Source: Paraspadella gotoi
Lineage: Eukaryota > Chaetognatha
Length of the DNA: 64,000 nucleotides
Direction of reading: 5' to 3'
Assembly (NCBI GenBank): GCA_051294375.1
Contig: CM119271.1
Location: forward strand, 12,377,190 to 12,441,189
Position numbers and translations under genes: made by a program. Below are positions 8,871 to 40,943 of the stretch, one piece after another (position 1 is the first letter of the stretch; each line of letters opens with the position of its first letter). Under the pieces are notes generated by a model. That model ran no database searches and was not told the origin of the DNA. It was given only the letters and a program-made list of their open reading frames with translations.

Positions 8871-11800
8871 CTAGAACCGATGAAAACAAAACGGAACACT
8901 TTTCCATCGCCATCCCACCCGTCCCCCCCCTAAATTCCCCCACCCCCCCCAACCGGAAAAAAAAAAGAGAAGGGGTTCTTCTTCAAGCTCTCTCCAAAAA
9001 TTTTCCATCATGAAGAGTTTGACGAGTCCTCCGTCGTAGGCGCCGATCTCCTTGAGCGTCTTGACGAGATTCCACCGGAAGTCGCCTTTCCCGTAGACGA
9101 GCATCTCCCACTCCGTCTCGGAGAGAGCCGGCATCTTTTTACCTTCGGGATCGAAGGCGTACATCGTGTTGAGATTGAGATGGAGGTTGGGAGGGAGGTA
9201 AGAGGTGTCCACCTGGGGGGAGGGAGGAGGGGGTTTAATGAAATATATACGAAAAGCTGTCACGACCCCGAGGTTAAGCAAAAATTCATCAATGATATTC
9301 ATTTATAATTATCAAGGTAACAAGGACACGACTGATATTCGGAGCAATTGTTAACCAATTATGTACTCGCGGAGCAACTTTTCACTTTTCGGTCGGTCGC
9401 TCTGTCTGTCTGTTAAAAATATATATAATTGGCCTATAATTTGCTCATTTGTTAAGATAGGAAATAAAATCTAATGGACTGCTAGCGCCGTCTTCAAGAA
9501 TTCGTAAAACTATAAGAAATAAAAGATAAAATTCCGATGCTAAGAAAGTTATTGTAATTATGTCATGTCGCGTCATTTCACGTCATATCATGTCACGAGA
9601 AATACACGTGATAAGGCAGTCACTGGGGCACAACACATTTGAATTACCGTTCTTGTTTTTATTACTAATTACTTATTACTTTTCAATTCCCCAAACAATC
9701 GCTCAACCATCACATCAATAAACCATCATTAAACCATCTCTAAATCATCATCAAATACATAACTTAATTATAGCTAAACCATCACTAAACAAACAATCAA
9801 CATCAATTAACCATCATCAATTAACCATCATCATTAACCCATCGTCGCATCATCCTTTAAACCATCACCTTAGAGTCCGCAATGGAGACAAGAGCCAAGG
9901 TCTTGAGCGATGGAGAAAGATCGAGCACATGGACGTCGTAGAAGCAACTGCTGGCCAAAGGATCGTTCTTCATTTGCCACCAAAGAAACTTGAATCGAAC
10001 GTCCTTCAATTCCTCCTCGGTCAACTTCACTTCCGGGATTTGACGCAGGCTCGTCCGGACGCGTTCGGCGAAGGCGTTGGCGACAGAGTCCGCTCCGACG
10101 GGACGATCGGCGGCGTCGGCGGAACGGCTGGGGTCTGCGGTAGCGCCAGAAGCGGAGGCCTCCGTCGCCGCCTCCGCGACGGGCGCGGCATTGGCGGGCG
10201 GCGCCCGAGCGTCCTCCAGGCTGACGTTCTCCAGCGCCTGGCGGACTTGTCGTTCTCCGTGAGCGATTTCTCGATCGGAAAAGGCGGCGGCAGAATCGAA
10301 GCAGGCGCGGGCCTCTTCGCCTGCCGCGAGCACCGCGCCTTTGCCGATTCCAGCGCCTCCGCCGACACCCTTGACTTTCTCTTCTTCTTCGTCCGATTCG
10401 AATTCGCCGCCTTCCGGTTCGCCAGTCAATTCCATATCCCAACAATAATTGCATCGACACGACAAGTCGTATTCGTTCCCGCGGAACCAGAAGCCGTCCT
10501 TGCGCCGGAGCCGGGCCAGGTTGCGCGGGCCGTAGCCTCCTACGATCACGATCTTTCCGTCAACGGCGAGGATCTGAGCGTCGCGTCGCCGCGCCGGCGA
10601 TTCGCCCGCAGCCTCGATCAGATCCCACCGCAGCTCCGCCGCGTCGAAGCGGATTACGTCGCACTGGAGCTCCCAGGGGCTGAGGTTGCCCAGCTGAGAG
10701 GGAGGCTCTCCGCAGCAGCCGAACATGTAGACGTGGCCTTTGAGGACGACGGAGGGTTGGACGCGATCGGGAACGTCGCCCGTGACGCGGACTTTGGTCC
10801 ATTCCTTTGTTTCGAGGTCCAGGCTTGTGTGAGGAAAAAGAAGGGAGAAGGAGGGAGGGAAGATGGCGCTATTAGACAGGGATTTAAATGAGATAAAAAA
10901 AAGAGAGAAGCAAAAGAAAAGTAAGGAAAAATAAAAAGACAAAATAAAAGAAAGAGAGAAGGTAAAAAAAAAAGTAAGAGAGAGAAAAATAAAAAAGGAA
11001 AAAAAAGAAATAAAAACAGTAATTCCAATTTTTTGCGCCGTAGTAACTTTATTTTTGTCTATTTCTCTTTGATCACATAATAAAACGACATGACCTGACA
11101 CTTTCTTAGCCTGTCTATATATGACATGCACTGCATCAAAATTACGTCGTTTATTTTTTATAGTTTTAGGATTTCGTGAAGGCGGCGGTCGCAGTCCCTT
11201 AGATTTTAGGTTTTTTCTGTCTTAACAAATGAGCAACCAACTATAGACAAATTATATACGATTTAATAATACGATCTAATACTTAAGGGAGAGGCCCTTT
11301 CATACAATTAAAACATTTTTGGAAACATTATACCACTTCATTGATAGGGAAACTAAGTATTCTGGGAGTAAATAAACGAGACTGTGAGAGAGTCTTGATT
11401 GAAAGCTTGCAGGGACGTGCTATATCATTATCTTAAACCACCAAATCCTGTCCAAATTCAGGGGCAAGATAGTTTATTTATTAAAGGAATAGATAATTTA
11501 TATATTGGTTATACCAATTTTATACATTTTTAATGTAAGTGGGACCGACCGTCGGACAGACACACCGACCGACCGAAAAGTGACTTAGAGTACTCGCGGC
11601 GCAATTTAAAAACAGAAGGCGGAAAATGAGGGATTGAACAGAAGAAGAAAAGAAAAAGAACGAGAGACTCAGAGAAGAAGAGAGAGAAGAAAAGAGACAA
11701 AACAGAGAGAGCAATAAATCAGAAATAAAGAAAGAGAGAATGAAAGAAATCTCTCTCTCTCTCTCCCTCACCGATAAGCGTCGTTCAACTTGGCCTCGAT

Positions 11801-12861
11801 GAAATTGTGAAAGGCCCTCTCGTTGAAGAGATAGGCCGTCTTCCCGTCGGGTCCGGGCATGAGGCGGGACCCGAGAAAGGCCTGACCCATGCGGAGCACG
11901 TCGCGCTGTCGAAAGCCGATGAGGTGCGTCTCGAGGCTGGTCCACTCTCGCGTCGCCAGATCGAAGGAGTAGAAGCGAATCGGGTTGTCGTGTGGAGGAA
12001 TTTCTTGAACGTTGTCGTATCTTGATGAGGGGATTTAAAGTGGTGGAAGAGAGATATTTAATGAAGATAATGATTAATATCTATCATTTGCTCAAATAAA
12101 CGCTATAGTCATGATAATCAATTAGCTGGGTAATTAATTGAAACGTTTCAAAACATGAACATCAATTTTTGAAAATTGTTTTTGTTTCAAAAATATTTTG
12201 TAATAGCTTCAAATGATATGAAATTGGTACAAAAACTAATAAAAAATAAATTAATTATAGTTTCTGCAACGAAGCTATTGACAACGAAGCTATTGGGAAT
12301 TGAAATTGAATTAAATTTGAATTGAAATTGAATTCTCCCCCCTCTGCCTCACCTCCCAGTCCCCCCATGTTCCCTTTCTCGAAAGTCCAACAGATTCTCG
12401 AAAGAGGCGGAGCTGTAGATGATGTACTTATCCCCGACTCTGCAAGCGCTCCTGTAGACCGAGTCCGAGTCCAGCCGCGGGACCTCGTAGCCCCGATGAT
12501 CCGGGACGGTCCAGCGGTCCTCGGAGAGAGAGTAGACGGGCACGAACTCGTAGAGGATGAGTCCAAAGTGTTGACGGAAGAAGACGAAGATCTCCCCGTC
12601 GCGAAGGAAAACCTTGTCGACGTCGAGGCGAAGAAACGCGGGCAGATCGCAAGCGAAGGAACAGAGTTCCTTCCAAGGAAGATTCTCTTTGATGTTGTAT
12701 CTCCAGACGGTCAAGGCCTTGGTGGGACTCTGGTCCACGTAGGCTACGCGATAGACGTTCTTGCCTTCGCTGACGTAATGCGCCGCGCCCGTGTCGATGG
12801 ACGAGAGACCGAAATCCTCGCAGAGGAACTTGTCCATTCCGCGAGAGATCCAGGCCGCCAT
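8871..12861 (-). CDS. Kelch-type beta-propeller protein
   Basis: Four exons on the - strand: 12861-12353, 12020-11772, 10823-9869 and 9212-8871. All junction phases agree, giving 684 residues. Blade-like segments are spread along it: FYSFDLATREWTSLE (about 186-200), LDLETKEWTKV (254-264), GHVYMFGCCGE, and GKIVIVGGYGP, the last two with the Gly-rich turns of kelch repeats and Trp/Tyr at typical spacing. A Cys cluster (CRCNYCWD) is followed by an acidic, then Ala-rich insert of about 120 residues, after which propeller-like sequence resumes (FYDVHVLDLSPSLKTLALV). The last exon reads MYAFDPEGKKMPALSETEWEM and ends in a low-complexity Gly/Trp tail encoded by purine-rich DNA, so the real stop may be earlier. 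Kelch propellers bind partner proteins, often as ligase substrate receptors or actin binders. I do not recognise the subfamily. Confidence 0.85.
9370..9510 (-). mobile_element. Dispersed repeat family 1, copy B (reverse orientation)
   Basis: Read on the - strand it contains GGCGCTAGCAGTCCATTAG, then CTTAACAAATGAGCAA, then a GACAGACAGAC run, CGACCGACCGAAAAGTG and GTTGCTCCGCGAGTAC. The same ordered blocks occur at 11180-11600 and 31128-31296, and the tail alone at 19625-19690. No coding capacity. Probably a short non-autonomous element. It lies in the last intron of the kelch gene. Confidence 0.75.
9700..9860. repeat. Degenerate (AACCATCA)n-like repeat
   Basis: About 160 bases of imperfect AACCATCA / AATTAACCATCATC units in the last intron of the kelch gene, reaching to its donor site. 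Confidence 0.65.
11180..11600 (+). mobile_element. Dispersed repeat family 1, copy A, interrupted by an insertion
   Basis: The head (11180-11243: GGCGGCGGTCGCAGTCCCTT, then AACAAATGAGCAACCAACTA) and the tail (11531-11600: AATGTAAGTGGGACCG, CCGACCGACCGAAAAGTGAC, TACTCGCGG) match copy D at 31128-31296. In copy D these two halves are contiguous; here about 287 bases intervene (11244-11530). That segment contains a second repeat family, so this looks like a nested insertion. It sits in the second intron of the kelch gene. Confidence 0.75.
11418..11510 (+). repeat. Dispersed repeat family 2, copy 1 (nested in family 1)
   Basis: Blocks TATATCATTATCTT, CCACCAAATCCTGTC, TCAGGGGCAAGATAG and AGATAATTTATATATTGGTT recur in the same order at 20827-20940. 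No open frame. Confidence 0.75.
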
Positions 12862-13400
12862 TTTATCGTCGGTGGCGGCGAAAAAATGGAAAGGAGGAAG
12901 TTTGTAAGCGATTCTCTTTATCGATCGATTCGAGGATTATTCTGGGGAGGGTTCAGAAGCGGGAGAAATTGTAAAATATTGTAAAAATAACCAGAGCAAC
13001 TTTTATAGACGTAATCTTTTAAAAATATATAGCTAAAATATATAACATTGCTGAAAAAGGGGGGAAAAAACGATGAATTGCAACAGTCAACAAATTAACA
13101 GGGTTTGTTTGTTTACTGGACGGAAAAAGATGCTTTGAAAATAAATTTCGCGAAGTAAAAAAGAATCGTTCAGTTGGGAAGGAATGTTGAATAATTAAAA
13201 ATAATTAAAATTGCAATCGAAAGTTAAATATTATGATCGAATTTCTTTGTGCGTTCCGCTCTTTTCTTCTTGTGCACGTTTCTTTTAAAAATAACATTTG
13301 TTATTGATGTCGAAAACATTAGTACATATCAAATGGATAAAATTTAATAAAGGCACATGTATCGGTGGCAAGTATGTATCTTAAGTTAGAACTCTCAAGA

Positions 13401-16400
13401 CTACGTAAAGTTTCCGTCTCCTTGCAAGAGCGCCGCTCTCTTGTTCAGACTCTGCACTTGGGATTTGAGGGACGCGATCGTTTCCTCCAACTGACATCTC
13501 AAATCGCTTGGCAACATCTTGGATATTTTCTCTTCTTGCTCCAATTTGATTTGCGTGATTTGATCCTCCCACTCCAACCGTTGATGCTCAGTGTTTCGCT
13601 CCAACCATCGATTTTTCTCTCTCTGTTTTTCTATCTCTTGATGCAACGAAAGATTTTCAGTTTTCCACTCGTTCTTCTCCAGCTCCAGCTCTGTCCTATG
13701 TCGCTCCATCAACTCCTCCGCTTCCGTCCGACGTCTCTCTTCCTCGAGACGAAAATCGCTCCTCGCCGTCGCCAACTCCTGCGCAAGCGTTTCGCTCCTA
13801 CGCATCTCCGCGTCGACTCTGCTCCTATATTCATCCTCGATCTTCTTTAACTTCTGCCCGGCGTTCCCGAGCGTCGTCTCCATATCCGCCGCGTGCTGTT
13901 TGGCCTGAATCAATCTCTGTTGCTCCATCTCGCTCCGGTGCTTCCGGACGAGCTCTTCCAGACTGTTCTTGGCTTCGTTCAAGCTCTCCTCGTTCTTGGC
14001 GTTGGATTCACGAATCTCCTGCGCGTAACGAGAGTGACAATCGGCGAGATGTTGACGAGCATCTTTGAGTTGCTCCTCCAATTCCGCGAGGACGCCATCG
14101 TCGGCTTCTTTCTTCGTCCCCCACTCTTCCACGATCCTTTCCATTTCCGAGAAATGCAGACTCTTCAACTGCTCGATCTCTTCCTCCTTCGCCTTCCGCA
14201 GCACCTCCTTCTCCAACATGGCGTCCTTGGTCAGCGTCAGACGCAGCGTCTCCGCTTCCGCCCGCAGCCGATCTATCTCCCGCTGCGCCGCGCTCCGTTC
14301 CTCCTCCATCTGTCGCCGCATTTCTTTCCCCTGCTTCTCCCTGGCGACGCGCGACTTTTCCAGATCTGATTCGACCGTCCTCATCTGCGCCTTCATCTCC
14401 TCGTAGGTCCTCTCGGCGGACTGTTGGATGTTCGTCTGAAAATCGGCCAACGTTTTCTCCGATTTTTCGACCTGCGATTCCAATTCTGCCTTCAACCTCT
14501 CGTTCTCTCTCTTCTTCGCCTTTAAACTTTCTTCCAATCGAACGACTCTAGCGTTCAACTCCGTCTCGCTCTCTCTCGCTCTCTTCTCCATCCTTTGCGA
14601 GTCTTGTTCCAGACTGTGCAGAGTGTCGGCCAACTTCTCCAGCGTGGCTTTATTCTCTTCAGTCTCCACTACGAGTCGATCTCTCCTCTGCTCCGCGGCA
14701 GCTTTCTCTTCCTCGCTCCGCCTCAGCCGCTCCTTCGCCGCCTCCAATTCCCGACGCAGCAGATCCGCGTTTGACTTGTATCCTTCTTCGATCCGCAGCA
14801 GCCTGTCCTCGTGTTCCTTCCTCTCCGAAGCCGCTTCTTTCTCTAATCTCTTCTTCTCCTCCTCCATCTGCTTCATCTTCTCCCCCATCTCGTCTCCCCT
14901 CGCTTCCATCAACGCCATCTCTTGTATCATCCTCTGCCGACCCGACGCCGCCAATTCCGCGTCTTCCGTCAACGCCGCGATTCTCCGCTCGAGATCTTTG
15001 ACGACGAGGGCGTTGTCGTCGGCTTCCTTGGCGTAGTCGGCCTCCATCTTGGCGAGGCGCTCGTTGGTCTCCCTCAGCAACTCCTCCATGTTCATCGTGT
15101 TCTGCTTCTGCAGCTGAAACTTTTCCTGCTCGAAGGCGGCGACGACGTCGTTGATCTTCCGCTGGCAATCGTCCGCGCGGCTCTGCTGCGTCTCCTCCGC
15201 CAGGCGACGCAGCTCGTCCAGCTGCTTCTCTTTGGTCTCCCGCAGCTGCGCGGATTCGCGGACGAGGTTGTCGAGCTTCTTCTGCGTGACTCTGGCTCGA
15301 TCCTCGTGCTCGCGAATTTTGCTTCGATATTCGACTCTTATCTCTTCGATCTCTGAGTTTTTTCGTTCGAGGATTTTCTGGACGTCGTCGTCGTGTCGCT
15401 GCTGCAGTTTTAACTTCTCTTCTTGGAACTTCGCCTCGAGGACCTTCAGTGAAGTAAAAATTAAAATTAAAAGAATATAAAATATAACTGTAAAATGGAC
15501 AAGGCAATATTTTAAAAAGACAACTTTTAAATATTAAGATTTCATTACGTGGCAATTTTTTTTTCTATTAAATTGGGCAAAACCGTAAAAAAATTTTTCG
15601 TTTTTGTAAGGACGATTTGAAATGTTCTGCATGAAATAATAAATAAAAAGAAAAAATCATTAAAACAGATTTAAAATTTCTTTTATCCACTTTACAAAGA
15701 TTAAAACTCTGATCTCAGAATTAAAATTGACATTATGCAACTTAAATTAAACTAATTTATAACGTTTTTAAAATGTTTTGAATATTTTTACAATAAAAAT
15801 GCTCAATTTGTATTTAAAACTTTTGACTAGACCTTCATCTTCATCTCAGATCCTTTGTCCAAATTTCGCCGAAGCGAATTCTCTCGATTCTCCGTCGTCA
15901 ACGGACGCCGCGCGGGGGCGTCCACGGGCGTCGCGTCGCTGTCCGAGGTGACGCCGCCGCTCACGACTTTGCTCTCCCACCATCTCGCGACGGAAACGTC
16001 TTCACGGATCCCATGACCCGCGGAGGCGACGCTCGTGTCCGTCGTCTCGTGTCCCTCGTCGCGATTCGACAAATCCCGACGTTTACGAAAAGAGTTTCGC
16101 TCCTCGAGGTCGCGGGTTCGATCCTGGCTCAAATCGTAACGACTCAGATTGGCGATCTGAGCCTCTGGCTTTTCGTTGAAGGGTCCGTCGAGGTGACCAA
16201 GAGTCTTCAGCATGTGCAGCATCAGTTTGGCGTGGTCGTTGCGATTCCGGCGACCGGAGACGCCCCCGAAAGTCTCCTCGCACAATTTCTTGATCCAAAC
16301 GGCGCATTTTTGTCTTTCGCTTTTGTGCGGAAGTTGTAAGACGTAAAATTTCATCGAGGCTAAAATTCCGTCGAATTCCGCGTCCAATTTTTTCGTGACG

Positions 16401-16420
16401 TTGTCGAACGGAGCCGACAT
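13401..16420 (-). CDS. CEP112: Centrosomal protein of 112 kDa
   Basis: Two exons on the - strand, 16420-15833 and 15443-13401, join in phase 0 and give 876 residues (human about 955). Residues about 1-95 match the DUF4485 domain of CEP112, with LPHKSERQKCAVWIKKLCEE and RRNRNDHAKLMLHMLK. Residues about 100-195 are variable. From residue 197 (VLEAKFQEEKLKLQQRHDDD) to the end the protein is one long coiled coil, closing with the conserved LEETIASLKSQVQSLNKRAA. CEP112 localises to the centrosome and, in mammals, to the sperm head-tail region. The donor is ATGAAG|GTCTAG and the acceptor TTCACTGAAG. The start is the ATG 15 codons before the conserved Glu-Phe-Asp-Gly segment. The gene is strikingly intron-poor compared with vertebrates, where it spans more than twenty exons. 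Confidence 0.95.
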
Positions 16421-17445
16421 CTTGTTTTTAAACTATTAAGCTACTATATTATAGGCAAAGGGCAATTTAAAATCATATTTATGGAAATATTTTGTTGTTC
16501 GAAAGAATTTTGATTTATTTTTAACAAAATTTCTTCTGCTGAGTCATTTTCTCTCCTCTGTTGTTTAGATGCTCATTTGGTTTTTTCCGACGCCGTCAGA
16601 GTCTGACATCTGGGGAGAAAAAACTTTAAACAAGAATGAAAAAAGAACAATTATTTAAATAATTTTAATTTTTCAAAAAATAGATTAAAAATAGATTTTT
16701 GGCTGTTATTAATATTATATTACATTATTAATGTCAAAAGCCACTTCGACTTTGGTCTCCAATTTTTAAAATGCGTATCAAAAAAAAAAAAACTTATGAA
16801 AGTTTCCTAAGTTAATACGTTGCTTTCAAACATTTTCTTAACTCGATAAATTATATCATATATGATTATAAACTCAATTACTATTTCCATGATTTTTTAT
16901 AAAATGACAGTTTACAAAGTTGACTAACTCAAGTTTACTCGGAAAAACTGTTATGATTGTCTCGCTAATGTTGTCTCAGACAGGGTTATCTTAACAAGAA
17001 TTTCATAAAATGAAAAACTGAAATGTTTTAATTCAGCAATGAACATATAAGCGGTGATTGATGATAGTAAATAAAATCGGGAATTTTAATATAGTTTTAG
17101 ATATTTTCAATAAAAATTTCCTCATTACTGAGGAAAAAGATCTGAGCGATTATGAATTAATTCTTCAATAAAAATAAATTTGTTTTATTATTTTAAATTA
17201 CCGCTGAATAGATCGATCTGACAAATACTAAAATCTTTACTTTTAAAACTAATTCCATTATTAAATATATGAGATTATTAATCTACAATGGCGAGAGAAA
17301 ATTAACTAAATGAAAAAAGTGATAGATAAATAAAAATTAATTAAAATGGCGAAAGATAAAAAACAAAAGACGTCGTCAGAAATGTAATTTCTTTAAATAT
17401 GAACAAAAGACTAATTGTTTATGATTTTCTTTTCTGGTTTTCCCG
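16421..17445. other. AT-rich intergenic region
   Basis: About 1 kb between the CEP112 start and the RYK 3' end. No gene, RNA or repeat recognised. It should hold the CEP112 promoter. Confidence 0.6.
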
Positions 17446-17451
17446 TTTATT
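17446..17451 (-). terminator. Polyadenylation signal of RYK
   Basis: AATAAA on the - strand about 147 bases after the RYK stop codon. Confidence 0.5.
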
Positions 17452-17597
17452 CGAATCGAACGCCGCCAAACGGCGAAAATTGGAATGTGGCGACGACGAA
17501 TCACTGGGCGATGATTTCCGGTCAACGACGCGTGGATGGGCGTGGTCAGTTTTGCGGCGTCATCCGTGGCTTCATAGAGGGCGCGCTCAAATCCGCG

Positions 17598-38219
<20,622 letters not shown>

Positions 38220-38269
38220 CTGTAATTGGAAAGGAGGGAGTGAAGAGGAGAGAGATATGTCATCTCCAA

Positions 38270-38520
38270 ATCCTCCGCCCCGCGGGGTGGCTCTAGGGGT
38301 GCCACAGGGGGCAGACTATTCGCAGGGGGAGCAGCAAAATGGTCATTGACGGGGGGCCCTCTGGATTGCTTCAGGGGGCCGCCACTGGGGTGTTCCCCCT
38401 GGGGCAAACATTTTGGGTCTAATTAGGGCGCCCCTATGCTAAGCCCTGGGGCCAAAAAAAGTCTGCCCCTGGGGGTAACCCCTTGGGGAGCCAAAAAGTG
38501 CTCCCCCAGGGGCGAGTTAA
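38270..38520. repeat. GC-rich element with repeated CCCCTGGGG palindromes
   Basis: About 250 bases of GC-rich DNA in an AT-rich intron, with at least five near-palindromes of the type CCCCTGGGG (for example in GTTCCCCCTGGGGCAAA, GCCCTGGGGCC, TGCCCCTGGGGGTAA, CTCCCCCAGGGGCG). Related copies occur at about 39630-39890 and, altered, 41815-41870. CACCCCGCGGGGCC at 38747 is a further example. Confidence 0.75.
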
Positions 38521-39390
38521 AGAGAGAGCAAAGGTTAGATATGAAAATATACTTTCTGACTATGTTATTGTATTGGAGAATATCTCTCCCTATCTTACTC
38601 TGTCTTTCTCTCTCTCTCTTTCTTTCTCCCTTTTTCTTTCTCTCTCTCTCTCTTTCTCTCTTTCTCTTTCTCAAAAATATTTATAATTTGATGTTCAAAG
38701 AGGAATTAAATAAATCACCAAAAAAAAAACCAAAACTATTCATCACCCCGCGGGGCCACCCCGNNNNNNNNNNNNNNNNNNNNNNNNNAAAAAAAAGAGA
38801 GAGATGCTTCTTAAACTAAGCTATCTTAGTGCTTTAGTGCACTTAAAAGTAAAAAAAATAACTTAATTCCTTTTTTAGTAATACATATAAAAATGTATTT
38901 ATAATGAGTGTAAATTGCAACGCGACGATTTTTAAAAGATTAAAAAACACAAGCCCGAAAAACCGCTGAAAAACTTCACTTTTTGAAAACACTGTCAAAG
39001 AAAAATAGACTTCTGCGAAAACACACACTGCTGAACGCTATTCGAACTAAACGCCGACGTCTTACAATATCTTTTCTGCTCACTTAGTCATTCCCATAAA
39101 GTGAAGAGCCCGCAAATTCTTAAAATCAACATAATTGCCACGACGAATTTTCTCGGGAGATCTTAAGTTTTCCAATCTTTTACAATCTTGATTGGATTGT
39201 GTGAGAGAAAGCGATTTTAGCATCGTTAATATAAGTTGAAATAAATATTATTTACGGAAATTTTACAGAAATCCAATTAATATATAAGTAACAAAAAACA
39301 GAAAAAAAAGCACCCCAAATAAAAACTGAAAATAATTGAGATAACAAACTTAAAACAAGAGAACAACAAAAAACAAATCTTTTCTTTACG

Positions 39391-39576
39391 CTACAGTCCA
39401 TCGGGCGCCGGCGTCACAGATACTAGCCGGAAAACGCGGCAGGCGATCGTTCCACGAAACCGGCGCCGGATTTCGTCGTGTACGGCAAACATAAGCAAGG
39501 CCGGCGAACGACGGAACGGCAACGACGAAGATGAATCCGCAGGCGAACCGACGGGAATGTAGAAAATGGTGGATAT
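39391..39576 (-). pseudogene. RYK transmembrane exon, copy 2 (degraded)
   Basis: Matches 38059-38219 but is 186 bases long through scattered insertions. Starts after ATCTACAG and ends near GGACTGTAG. It reads TTCGCCTGCGGATTC at the point where copy 1 is frameshifted. Confidence 0.7.
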
Positions 39577-40369
39577 CTGTAGATTAGGAAAGGAGGGATG
39601 AGACGAGAGATATGTCATCTCCCAAATCCTCCCGCCCCGGGGGTGGCTCTAGGGGTTGCCACACAGGGGGCACGACTATTCGCAGGGGGAGCAGCAAAAT
39701 GGTCATTGACGCGGGGCGCCCCCTCCTGGAATTGCTTCAGGGGGCCGCCATTGGGGTGTTCCCCCTGGGGCAAACATTTTGGGTCTATATTGGGGCGCCC
39801 GCTATGCTAAGCCCCTGGGGCCAAAAAAAAGTCTGCCCCTGGGGGTAACGCCCTTGGGGAGCCAAAACGTGGCTCCCCCAGGGGCGAGTTAAAGAGAGAG
39901 AAAAGTTTAGATGAGAAAAATATAACTTTTTCTCTGACTATGTTTATTGTCTTGGAGAATATCTCTCCGCTGTCTGTTACTCTGTCTTTCTGCTCGATCT
40001 TGCTCATTTCTTTCTCGGCCTTTTTCTTTTCTTCTCTCTCTCTTTTTTCTCTCTTTCTCTTTTCTCAAAAAAAATTTATAATTTGGATGTTCAAACAGAG
40101 GTAATTAAATAAATCACCAAAAAAAACAACCAAAACTATTCATCACCCCGCGGGGCCGCCCCGAGCACTGCCCCCGGGGGAAAACGATTCTGAAGGATGA
40201 CATACTTGGGCATGGGCCGAAAAATGGCGAAAAAATAAATAATGTTTAAAAATGACGGAAAATACTCACTTCCCCCGATGAAAATGGGGAAAAATCCTGT
40301 CAATCACGACAAAAATGGCATAAAATTTGAGGAGTGGCCAAAAAATAATATTAGGAATTTATTTTTAAA

Positions 40370-40720
40370 AAATAATTAAGATTAGGCACATTAATTAAAT
40401 TACTTAAGAGACTTAAATTACGTAGTAGTATTATTAAACCAAATCACATTTATTATTATTTTAATTATTTAGTAACAGTTAAAATATTAATTCTTAACCT
40501 TCTTAGAATCTTACATCAATTTCGAATCCATTAAAAATTATTTATTAATTATAAATAACTGTCCAAGACCAGGATTCAAACCAGCGACCTTGCCGGCCAT
40601 ATCGGAATCCTTTAACCACTTGGCCATTGAACCATTTGATAATAAGATTATCGATTCATCCTTTTAGATGAATCAGGAGCTTAGTAATTGTCCTTTTGTT
40701 TATCATCAATCATCAAACTC
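40370..40720 (-). mobile_element. tRNA-derived SINE, copy 1
   Basis: Read on the - strand it has a pol III box A (TGGCCAAGTGG, 40626-40616) and box B (GGTTTGAATCC, 40582-40572) 33 bases apart, in a tRNA-Ser/Leu-like core starting TGGTTCAATGGCCAAGTGGT. An AT-rich tail of about 190 bases follows. Related copies lie at 42955-43345 and 44605-44913. Confidence 0.8.
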
Positions 40721-40767
40721 CAAATCTTCGCCTCGAAGTCGCGAGACTCCAACCAGTGCCAACAAAG

Positions 40768-40943
40768 CCTACCCGACGCTTTACTCAACGTCTCTTACGT
40801 CTACGTATGCCGAGGAGGTGTGGCTCCGAGCCTTGCGGCTCCTTATCTCATCCCTTACCGCGTCGTCTCTCGCAAAATCCCAGGACTCGGTGTCGAAAGC
40901 GTCAATATCACAAGCCTCAAGCCGGCCTACGAGGCAGATGATG
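40768..40943 (+). mobile_element. Ty3/gypsy retrotransposon integrase C-terminus (fragment)
   Basis: The + strand frame reads VYVCRGGVAPSLAAPYLIPY and RVVSRKIPG, then VNITSLKPAYEADD. This is the pattern of the C-terminal module of Ty3/gypsy integrases (GPY/F-type PYxxPYRVVSR followed by a strand ending in LKPAY). It runs into a 25-N gap. No reverse transcriptase or LTR is seen. A noisy second copy lies at about 43380-43720. Confidence 0.65.

Larger units (their letters stand above)
38809..40943. repeat. Second copy of the transmembrane-exon block, with downstream repeats
   Basis: 38809-40163 matches 37560-38763 with many single-base insertions. The part that continues to 40943 recurs in the third copy (41196-43620). 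Confidence 0.85.

Noticed and set aside
16115-16124. GGTTCGATCC, a perfect pol III box B-like word
   Set aside because: It lies inside the coding exon of CEP112 with no box A at tRNA spacing and no cloverleaf; coincidence.
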